Source: UBA4802 sp964509195 (GTDB lineage: Bacteria; Spirochaetota; UBA4802; UB4802). From it: a stretch of DNA of 64,000 nt. Both the position numbers and the translations under genes were made by a program. Of this stretch, positions 1 through 8,366 are shown piece by piece. The number at the start of each line of letters is the position of its first letter. Position 1 is the first letter of the stretch. The DNA lies in contig CAZDWJ010000001.1 in the NCBI GenBank assembly GCA_964509195.1, positions 62,001-126,000 on the forward strand, written 5' to 3'. The notes under the pieces are model-generated. The model searched no databases, was not told the DNA's origin, and worked only from the letters and a program-made list of their open reading frames with translations.

Positions 1-405
1 CTCTAGCAATTTTATATTTTCTTTTATGAGTTTATGGCGTTCATAAGCCCTATGCACTGCAAGTGTTATCTGATCATTTTTAAAAGGTTTCAGTATAAAA
101 TCAAAAGCCCCTGCCTTTAGCGCTGATATTGCCACTTCAATGTCATTATACGCAGTGATAACAATTATGGGAACATTCTCATCAATTTCATGTACTTTGT
201 GTATAAATTCCAATCCATTAATACCCGGCAGGTTCACATCGGTTATTATGACATCTGCAGAAGTAATAACCCCACTTTTCAATGCATCTTCGGCAGTATA
301 AAAATTGCGTACTTTATATTCATTTTCAAGAATAAACTTCAATACTTCATTAACCATCTCATCATCATCGATGATTATTGTAGTTGGCATTTCTATTTCT
401 TTCAT
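1..405 (-). CDS. response regulator, receiver domain (3' end outside window)
   Basis: Receiver domain of a two-component response regulator; the visible 135 residues begin at ATG 405-403 and run off the left edge. The start MKEIEMPTTIIIDDDE carries the acidic pocket. The phospho-acceptor Asp lies in IITDVNLPG, the switch Thr in VITAYND and the conserved Lys in LKPFKND. What follows the receiver (ERHKLIKENIKLLE, a helical linker) would tell whether the output is DNA-binding, enzymatic or a stand-alone receiver, but that lies outside the window. The ATG directly abuts the TAG stop of the giant lipoprotein gene upstream, so the two are almost certainly co-transcribed. The domain call is firm; the output is unknown. 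Confidence 0.9.
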   Translation of the reverse strand, partial: MKEIEMPTTIIIDDDEMVNEVLKFILENEYKVRNFYTAEDALKSGVITSADVIITDVNLPGINGLEFIHKVHEIDENVPIIVITAYNDIEVAISALKAGAFDFILKPFKNDQITLAVHRAYERHKLIKENIKLLE

Positions 406-3400
406 CTATCGAACACCATCATATATACCTTTTAATGTGCGACTATATAAACGAATTCCCATCCAGTAGGCAGGATGTTTAAAACGTTTGTCTTTCTTCA
501 AATATTGTTGCGCTGATATTAATGAATTAACAATGCTTTCTAATGTAACAGCTTTGCAAAATTCCCTTATGAAAATTATTCTGTTAACATCTGCAACTGA
601 AGTATTCAACAGAATATACTTCCCCATTTCTTTTTGAATCATGAACAACAAATAATTATATGGAATCTGTAATGTATTGCTCAAATTGATAAATAAAAAG
701 TTTGTTTGTAACATATAATCATTAATCATCAACTCTTTTTTAAGATTATTATACTCAACAGGCACATCAACAATCATTATTCCTTTTGCTATCGTATCAA
801 ATGTAAACGCTAAACCCGATTGTTTGAGCGCTGACACAATCAGTGGATTTCTGGTGTTGTCCACATTAATCCATGTAATAGGGGCAACAGTCCCGTTCTC
901 ATCCAGCGCTGTTACCAGACAGGGCATAAAATTGATAGCCATATCACTTTTATTAAATTGAATTATTTCATACGGTATAGATTCAGTATATGCATCAGGA
1001 ATAACAACAATGGAAGTATAGCCACTGAGTTCCCTAATGACTGGTTTCATGATATCACTGATTGCCGCTTCTGTATCAAATGTCTGCTGCAATAATCCAA
1101 CCCGGTTATAAAAATCAGCAACAATACCATATAATTGTGTATAAGCATTTTGCAACCGCACTGGTTGTATAAATGTTTTTGTTATTATCCAGGCAAAAAT
1201 ATCATTTTCATTTTTTGTTATGTATAATAAGGCTGTCTGTCGGGGAATATTTTTTTGAATATCAATAATTGGGAAATTTTTTGCGATGAGTTCATTATAA
1301 ATACTTTTATACCTGTTATTTTCATTAAATGTTGCTATGCCGATTATCATCCTTTGCAATTCAGCATACCGCAGTGCCTCACGTTGATTCCCTCTGCTCA
1401 TTGCATACGATATTGCATAATTGATAAGTTTATCCAGCAAATACTTATATTCAGCATAATACCACTGTATGACATCCCCTTGCAAGCTGCCTACCAGTAC
1501 ATCAATATTCTTGGCGATAATTTGTAACAAAGTACTCTCAGCAGTTTTTTCTGTAGAAATTTTTTGGAGTTGTATGTTCAGATCAAAAAGTGTATATAAT
1601 GGTGCATCCCAGGTAGCCATCTTGCTTTCATTTAAAAGTTTTTGCGCTTCACCAGTTTTTCCTGTCATTATCGCCGAATAAATATAATTTGCATACCATA
1701 TCTTTTCCAATTCAAATGGCACCTGTTTCAAACTTTTGCAGGAATCATATGCCTGAACAAAATTATTTGTTTTTTGATATGCATTGATTTTATTGAGAGC
1801 TACAATATGAGATACAATCATACCCTTTTGTGTAGCAACTGCATCGATATACTGCAATGTTCTTGAAGGAATAGCACTATTTAGTATTGTGGCCAATTTT
1901 GCAGTTGTGAATTGTATATCAAGCCAGCACATTTTATTGCTTTTTTCAGCAATGAGCATGATGTGCTGCCATTCCTCATTGCTTATAGCTGGCTTTTGTG
2001 TTATAATTTCAAGGATAGCAAAAGGATATATAGTACTGTATTCTTCGACTACATTTGCAGGGTTGGCACTATAATTTTCTAGCTCTGTTGTTTTTATCAT
2101 TTTATATGCTACTGTGTTAGTATGAAAATCAATAGAATATCCTAAATTGTGAGCAACTAACAACTCTCGCTGAGAGGGAATATAATCTGCTTTATACAGC
2201 TTCATTATTGTTTTAGCTTTCTCACTTTCACCTAAGAGGTAAGCTCCCTGTGCATACAGTAATAGCAATTGACTAACAGGTAAAATTGAAATGCTTTGCT
2301 TTGGGATTTCAATACTGTCAGGAAGTTTTTCTTTATACTTATTTGCTTTAATTAATGCTTTATACACAATGTAATCAAAAGTCTGTGCCAGTCGTGAATC
2401 AGCAATTATTTTCTCTGCACTATTACTATCACCTTTTAAAAGGTACACATACGCACTATATGATATAGCATTTGTACTATCTTGAGATCGTATCAACTCT
2501 AATGCTTCGTCTAATTTATTCATATAAATCAAAACTTGAATTTTTTTCTCACTATACTCTTTTAAGGTTAAGCCAGCTCTCCTCCACCGTTGCAAAGCTG
2601 ATAGTGCTTCATCATACTTCCCACTCACCAGAGCATCATTAAACTCTTTTTGCTTTTTCTGAACAACCTTCTGTACATTGTCATCTCTTACTTTTTTTGA
2701 ATCTGGCACTTTTCCAAGCACTATTACTTTTTCTTTCAGAGAGTCAACCAAACTCAAATCATTATTAAGAAACGACACTACAAGATTTTGAGTATCCTTT
2801 CCCGAATATAGTATAACAGTAGCTATATGTGAATATAAAGCGGCATCTGCTAAAAGCATTAATTCATCAGCTTTAATTGTTTCCATATATTTTAAAAGTG
2901 CAGAGCATTCTGTTTTGTTTGCATAACAGTAATGTGGTGTAATAGCAATAACAGGTTTATCCGTATCAACAATATATTCAGATTCATTTATGTTGCTGGT
3001 GACATTTTCAAAATTTGGAAGCTTTGTGTCTGTAGCAATCTTACCCTCTGGCAACCACACTAACCGTTCAGCATCAGCTACCCGTGAAATAGAGGGCACA
3101 CACCCCAGCCCGTTTAACACAGAATTACTAATATTGGTATGAACTGCAATGAATGCATCATTAAGTATACAATATATTTTACCACCCAATGGTTGTAGAA
3201 ATTTTCTCACATCTTCAGATAATTCCTTTGACCATGGTGATTTTGAAATTAATTTCCAGTCAATTGTATTTTTATATACCACCCAGCCATAGAGTGCATT
3301 GTTCAAAAGATAAAAATGTACTACAGGCAATTCAGAAGCTTGGGGTGCATACACACCCAAATAGGGTGACAAGTATACAGAGACAGAAGCTTTATACTCA

Positions 3401-6400
3401 GAAAGTTTTTTGTACTGCGATGTAATTGATGCTTTATATTTTTCAACACTATCTTCTTCAAGAATTGCTTTTGTAAGTTTTTGCTCTAAATCCTGTATGG
3501 TAAAACATGTTTTTAAATATTTGTTGTAAAGAATAGTATCACTTTCATTATAAAAATAAGGGATAGATAACGCATTAAAAGCCATTGTTACTATTTGTTT
3601 GCGCTCCTGAATTGCATACGCCTCTTTATAACGTTTATTGTTTATTAATTCATCTGTATAAGAATCATAAAGTTTTTGTATAAACTCTTTTTTCATGGCA
3701 TAAAGAGGTGGCAGCAATTCAACTCGTTGCAATACTCCAGCTATGAGCTTATCTGTATTCTCTATAAGCTGCTTGATTTCTTTATACATGTGTGCCAAAT
3801 CCCACAGCGTTGCTTCAGCAGTCCACAGCAAATCCTTTGACTGGATTTTATTAGCCTTAAACCGTGCACTGATGATATCATCATATCCTTCCCTAAACTT
3901 GCCAGCACGTATTCTGCATATTCCTCTATTAATGAGCAGCTTAACAACATATTCCTGATGTAAAGCATCATTCCCATAGTAGCTAATAGCTGTAGAAAAT
4001 AATTTTTCAGCATCCCTGTAATATTGAATGATTACATTAACTTTTGAAGAGTAGCTGGCATCGCCAGTTGATTCTAGACTCTGCTCCATGATTGCAGCTT
4101 TATGCATGTACAAAATCGCAGATAAAGCATCAAATTTAATGCTATAAGCTTCTACCTGCTTGGTTGCCTGTTCCTTTAACACAGCTATATCTTGGTCAGA
4201 TACCTTTTTCTTTTGAGCCTTCATCTTATTTGTATACTCATCGACAAGTGCAGTATACACTTTTTCATACATATTGCTTTTTTGCTGCGCAATTATCTCA
4301 AGAGCGTCATCAAGGCCTGCATTCTGTTGTATAGAATTTTTCAGGCTGGAAGTATAACAGTATGACCATTGAACCAGGATTTGATATATTTTATCAATTG
4401 TTATGTTTTTATCTTTTGCAACAGTCAGTGCTCTATCGTATAATTCCAGAGCTTTACTCATAGACCCTGCTTGGGCATAACAGTACCCTGCATTATAGAG
4501 GGCAGTAAAGTGCGCATCGGCCATTAATGAAGTTTTTTGTTTTTTTGTTATTTCAGCTACTGCTAAATAGTGCGCTACCGACTCCTGAAATCTGCCACCC
4601 TTTGCATATATATCTGCCTGCATATTATTGATAAGGACTTCCATTTCTGTACCCGATAGCTGGGAGACTATTTTCCCTTCACCAATAACAACAGTGTCCT
4701 GTCCAAGGTCATAGAAGTAAACAGGCCCAAGCCCGGCAAATTTCCAGCCAATTTTATACTGCACTGAGGTTTCCTTTTGTAATGAGCGTCTGGCAAGTTC
4801 AAGATATACAAGCGCCTGGCTATCATTATCCATTCTGCGATAACATTCGGCTATCTCTATATATAGACGGGAAGGGCTTTCACCAATTTGAAAACGCGTT
4901 ATTTGTATCAAGGCTTTACTATACCACTCAATGGTCTTATCATAATTTCCCTGCATCCGTTCAAAAAGGGCAAAATACTTATACAATGTGTACAGTGTCT
5001 CTGCAATTGCAGACTCATTTTTCTGAGCTATCGCCCTATAGACAGCATAGGCTTTTTGCATTGATGAATGTGCACCTGCATAATTGCCCTGTTGCCACAA
5101 GCAATAGCCGTAATGATAATAAAATAACGCTTCTTCTTTTAAATTTGAAAAAACCTTTTTAAATTCAATCGCTTTAGCATAATTGCGTGCAGCTAAATTA
5201 AAATTTTTCAAAAGAAAATAGATATTGCCTGTATTACAATAAATATCAGCTTCTCTTTGAGGGTTGATGTTTTCATCATTTGCAGCCAGTGCCTTCTCAT
5301 ACATGGGTATAGTTTTCTCCCACAGATACTCAGGGAAATATGCATCAATTACACGTTTCTTAGATGGGAAAAGAACTCTAAGCTCATCAATATACTGATA
5401 TATCCACCCTTTGAGTAAATATGCATCCACAAACATATCATCTATGAAAAGTGACCAATCAATATGTCGCAAAGCACTTGAAAATAATCCAAGAAGTGTT
5501 TCAAATTCCTGTGAAGATCTGCCATCCATGGCTTCTGGGGAAGGTGCCAGTTCTTGCGCCTGTTTTACATAGATATATCCCAGTCCATATATGTGAGCCT
5601 TATCAAAATCCATCCGCGCAATAGGCAATCGTTCCAAGTATTCCTTTTCAATATTGTTTATTGAGCTGCTCTGCAATAATGCCAGCATTGCATTAATATA
5701 CCCTGTGTGAGCATCTGGTGCGTGTGCACTGTATATATCTCTATATCGCCGTTTGAGATGCAGTAGTGTATTCATGGTTATGTAGCGCTTATATAATGCT
5801 GCTGCATCTTTGAAATTACCTTCAGCGCCGAGTCTTTGTCCGGTGTTTTCAAAATATTCAATGAGTTGCTCTATAATAGAACGTATATCCTGCTTCCACT
5901 GTGCCTGATAATTATTGACTGCAGCTTCATAGCACACAACCCACTCATCATTTTTTTGGACATAGTATAATTGCCCCAACGTTACATTAATTAAAAAATA
6001 TGCAACATCAAGCTTCTTGGTATGTTCCAGCCCCTGTTTCAAAAGCGTTATTGCTTCATCATTGCGTGACAGTTCAATTAATCCTGCTGCTGCTACATAA
6101 TTCATGATGGTTTTCACAATTGGCACAGTATATCGCCCGGCGGCTTCCAACGCTTTTGTATATCTTTCCTGAGCTGGGATATTTTTTGTATTTTCTATGA
6201 TCTCAACAGTAATGGCATTTTTCAGATAGGTGTATGAAGATTGCAGTACAGCAATCCATTCTTCTGGTATGGTAAATGTGTTATACGCTAGTAACCCCGC
6301 CTTATAACGTACATACATTAAACGGGTGTAATTGGGGTATTTTGCGATAATGTTGCTGTATATGCTCCTGGCTCTGTCATACATTTTTTCGTTTACATAT

Positions 6401-7773
6401 ACATCAGCCAGCTCTTCCATAAAGAATGGTGCTAGCTTTTCATCATTTTGCGCCGACAGTTCCTTAACACTATTCTCAAGCAAGGATATCTTTTCCCTGT
6501 CTTTCACAGTTTTTATTCGTGAGTAAATGAGCGCAGGCTTACTGTCAGATGCCATATCAGCAAGAATAGATGAAACAAATGAATACTGCTTTACGTACGA
6601 TAGCTCATACAATGCTTTAGCAATAACTATCTTAGAATCAGCATCATTTGCTTCTTTGAAAAAATGATATGTTGCAAACAGGCATCGCAGGTAGCGCTCT
6701 TCATCGTCAAAATCCTCTTTATACTTCAATGCAAGCTCATACTGCCGCTGTGCATTCTTTTGTTTTGGTATTATCCCGGTATGGGGGATCATGGCAATGT
6801 TAATAAACTTATCCTCAACAATGCTGTACACAATCACACCTTCAGCATACGGCACCCAGCGTGGTGTTGCAGAAGGCTCTTCAATAAGCGTCAGGGGATA
6901 TTCTTCATTTTTGTTTACATTATACCCATACAGCATACCCCTATCATTGGCATCCACTATACCATCGTTGTTGGTATCATACTGAATGCGTATGAAATAA
7001 ATTTCATTACTGCTTTTCCCAAAGCTGGGCGATAGCTCTACATATTTGTTATTGGTGATCTGATTAATTTCACCTGTCACAAGATTAATTGTGAATACAT
7101 TGCTTCCCATGCGGCTTTTTTTCACAAATATAAGTTCTTTGCCATCACTGGAAAAGCGTGGCTGCATTCCCTCTGTAATCTTGCGGATACCAGTACCTTC
7201 CCTCCCCATAATATAGATGGATTCTTCACCATCACGGGTGGAAGAAAACGCAATGAATTTGCCATCAGGCGAAAAACAGGGAGAGGCATCACGTACCGGC
7301 CTGACAGCTCCCGAAAGAGGATCTTTTATGACAGTAATATTTTTTGATGGCACTTCCTGATCGCCCTGTGCAATTATCTTTTCTGGATCAAGTTTTATGA
7401 TAAAGATATCGCCTTCAGGGTCATCACGTGTGGAAACAAACGCACACCATTTGCCATCCATTGCTATATCTGGCGAGAAATCACGTGCAGGATGCATGGT
7501 CACACGAACCGTAGTAATGTCATTAAGTGCACGCAGGTAGATATCAAAATTATTTCGTTCTTTATTTGATGCATAAATAAAAAACTTTCCATCAGCTGTT
7601 ATACTGCCACTAACATTAACCGACCGCTCAAAGGTAAGTGGAATAGAACGGCCTGTCCCAAAACGGTATTCCTTTGTCAATACCTGTGAATAATCAAATG
7701 GTATATCACGGTATGCTGTTGATGCACATCCCATGAAGACGAATAACAGCAGTACAAATGGCACTCTTTTCAT
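406..7773 (-). CDS. giant lipoprotein: PD40 beta-propeller, TPR arrays and two degenerate CHAT-like regions
   Basis: A predicted envelope protein of about 2455 residues. The N-terminus has a lysine/arginine start, a hydrophobic stretch and a lipobox-like VFMGC, so it is probably a lipoprotein. Residues about 45-330 hold TolB/WD40-like propeller repeats (FSPDGKFIAFSS, RFSSDGKELIFV). About 340-1440 and 1700-2150 are helical repeats of TPR type. About 1480-1700 and 2175-2459 resemble CHAT (caspase-like) domains: the last ends HPAYWMGIRLYS and contains VIPDAYTESIPYEII. The usual catalytic HxxxHG and Cys motifs are not visible in the C-terminal copy, so I expect no protease activity. I start at the second Met (7773), which gives an ATGA overlap with the upstream stop; a start at 7785 is possible. 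Function unknown; a large scaffold is likely. Confidence 0.85.
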   Translation of the reverse strand: MKRVPFVLLLFVFMGCASTAYRDIPFDYSQVLTKEYRFGTGRSIPLTFERSVNVSGSITADGKFFIYASNKERNNFDIYLRALNDITTVRVTMHPARDFSPDIAMDGKWCAFVSTRDDPEGDIFIIKLDPEKIIAQGDQEVPSKNITVIKDPLSGAVRPVRDASPCFSPDGKFIAFSSTRDGEESIYIMGREGTGIRKITEGMQPRFSSDGKELIFVKKSRMGSNVFTINLVTGEINQITNNKYVELSPSFGKSSNEIYFIRIQYDTNNDGIVDANDRGMLYGYNVNKNEEYPLTLIEEPSATPRWVPYAEGVIVYSIVEDKFINIAMIPHTGIIPKQKNAQRQYELALKYKEDFDDEERYLRCLFATYHFFKEANDADSKIVIAKALYELSYVKQYSFVSSILADMASDSKPALIYSRIKTVKDREKISLLENSVKELSAQNDEKLAPFFMEELADVYVNEKMYDRARSIYSNIIAKYPNYTRLMYVRYKAGLLAYNTFTIPEEWIAVLQSSYTYLKNAITVEIIENTKNIPAQERYTKALEAAGRYTVPIVKTIMNYVAAAGLIELSRNDEAITLLKQGLEHTKKLDVAYFLINVTLGQLYYVQKNDEWVVCYEAAVNNYQAQWKQDIRSIIEQLIEYFENTGQRLGAEGNFKDAAALYKRYITMNTLLHLKRRYRDIYSAHAPDAHTGYINAMLALLQSSSINNIEKEYLERLPIARMDFDKAHIYGLGYIYVKQAQELAPSPEAMDGRSSQEFETLLGLFSSALRHIDWSLFIDDMFVDAYLLKGWIYQYIDELRVLFPSKKRVIDAYFPEYLWEKTIPMYEKALAANDENINPQREADIYCNTGNIYFLLKNFNLAARNYAKAIEFKKVFSNLKEEALFYYHYGYCLWQQGNYAGAHSSMQKAYAVYRAIAQKNESAIAETLYTLYKYFALFERMQGNYDKTIEWYSKALIQITRFQIGESPSRLYIEIAECYRRMDNDSQALVYLELARRSLQKETSVQYKIGWKFAGLGPVYFYDLGQDTVVIGEGKIVSQLSGTEMEVLINNMQADIYAKGGRFQESVAHYLAVAEITKKQKTSLMADAHFTALYNAGYCYAQAGSMSKALELYDRALTVAKDKNITIDKIYQILVQWSYCYTSSLKNSIQQNAGLDDALEIIAQQKSNMYEKVYTALVDEYTNKMKAQKKKVSDQDIAVLKEQATKQVEAYSIKFDALSAILYMHKAAIMEQSLESTGDASYSSKVNVIIQYYRDAEKLFSTAISYYGNDALHQEYVVKLLINRGICRIRAGKFREGYDDIISARFKANKIQSKDLLWTAEATLWDLAHMYKEIKQLIENTDKLIAGVLQRVELLPPLYAMKKEFIQKLYDSYTDELINNKRYKEAYAIQERKQIVTMAFNALSIPYFYNESDTILYNKYLKTCFTIQDLEQKLTKAILEEDSVEKYKASITSQYKKLSEYKASVSVYLSPYLGVYAPQASELPVVHFYLLNNALYGWVVYKNTIDWKLISKSPWSKELSEDVRKFLQPLGGKIYCILNDAFIAVHTNISNSVLNGLGCVPSISRVADAERLVWLPEGKIATDTKLPNFENVTSNINESEYIVDTDKPVIAITPHYCYANKTECSALLKYMETIKADELMLLADAALYSHIATVILYSGKDTQNLVVSFLNNDLSLVDSLKEKVIVLGKVPDSKKVRDDNVQKVVQKKQKEFNDALVSGKYDEALSALQRWRRAGLTLKEYSEKKIQVLIYMNKLDEALELIRSQDSTNAISYSAYVYLLKGDSNSAEKIIADSRLAQTFDYIVYKALIKANKYKEKLPDSIEIPKQSISILPVSQLLLLYAQGAYLLGESEKAKTIMKLYKADYIPSQRELLVAHNLGYSIDFHTNTVAYKMIKTTELENYSANPANVVEEYSTIYPFAILEIITQKPAISNEEWQHIMLIAEKSNKMCWLDIQFTTAKLATILNSAIPSRTLQYIDAVATQKGMIVSHIVALNKINAYQKTNNFVQAYDSCKSLKQVPFELEKIWYANYIYSAIMTGKTGEAQKLLNESKMATWDAPLYTLFDLNIQLQKISTEKTAESTLLQIIAKNIDVLVGSLQGDVIQWYYAEYKYLLDKLINYAISYAMSRGNQREALRYAELQRMIIGIATFNENNRYKSIYNELIAKNFPIIDIQKNIPRQTALLYITKNENDIFAWIITKTFIQPVRLQNAYTQLYGIVADFYNRVGLLQQTFDTEAAISDIMKPVIRELSGYTSIVVIPDAYTESIPYEIIQFNKSDMAINFMPCLVTALDENGTVAPITWINVDNTRNPLIVSALKQSGLAFTFDTIAKGIMIVDVPVEYNNLKKELMINDYMLQTNFLFINLSNTLQIPYNYLLFMIQKEMGKYILLNTSVADVNRIIFIREFCKAVTLESIVNSLISAQQYLKKDKRFKHPAYWMGIRLYSRTLKGIYDGVR

Positions 7774-8366
7774 TTTTTTACCCATCGTCCATCTTCTTTT
7801 TGGATCCAGTCGCCTTTTTTTGCTTTAGCATGTTGCTCTTTTGCAAAATCATATCCAAACTGTATGGCTTTAGGATCTTTAGCATCCTTTGAATCAGAAC
7901 TTTTGATAAAAATTATCTGACGCGCATTGTTCTCATCATTTATAACAGAACGAATAACTTCATTATCCTTTATTGACTGCAATTTTTTTTCATCAACAAT
8001 ACCTATATAGCCATTATACATTTCACCAACAATCCCCATGTCTTTATATTGACGTATCCTGTCAAGGTTAAGTTCGCGCATTTGTATTGCACGTAGCATT
8101 GATTCATCAATAGCTCCAAGTGCACGGCGCTCACCTTTTGACGGCACCATAACGGTTGAAGTCACCCACGCATCTTTTTCGATTTCTTTATATTCACCAA
8201 TAAGCTGTCGCTCCAATGCGGTTTTTTCACCGGTGATGTTGATAGCGGGAGGATGTATTTCAATACAGCTAGGAGCCCCTTTCAGGCATCCTGATGAACT
8301 GCAGCCTGCCTGCGAATACAGTATACCGGCAATGACAGCAAGTGCTATCGCTTGTATATGTTTCAT
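7770..8366 (-). CDS. YdbL-like DUF1318 lipoprotein
   Basis: A 198-residue secreted protein whose C-terminal half matches E. coli YdbL (DUF1318): a GEMYNGYIGIVD core and a closing GDWIQKEDGRWVKK, close to the YdbL end. The N-terminus is hydrophobic and ends SQAGC, a somewhat atypical lipobox. Residues about 35-60 (IEIHPPAINITGEKTALE) recall the small YnbE lipoprotein that accompanies YdbL in enterobacteria, so this may combine both roles; that is inference. In E. coli, YdbH, YnbE and YdbL form an envelope-spanning lipid-transport complex. Its ATG overlaps the stop of the YdbH-like gene by four bases, supporting joint action. Confidence 0.85.
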   Translation of the reverse strand: MKHIQAIALAVIAGILYSQAGCSSSGCLKGAPSCIEIHPPAINITGEKTALERQLIGEYKEIEKDAWVTSTVMVPSKGERRALGAIDESMLRAIQMRELNLDRIRQYKDMGIVGEMYNGYIGIVDEKKLQSIKDNEVIRSVINDENNARQIIFIKSSDSKDAKDPKAIQFGYDFAKEQHAKAKKGDWIQKEDGRWVKK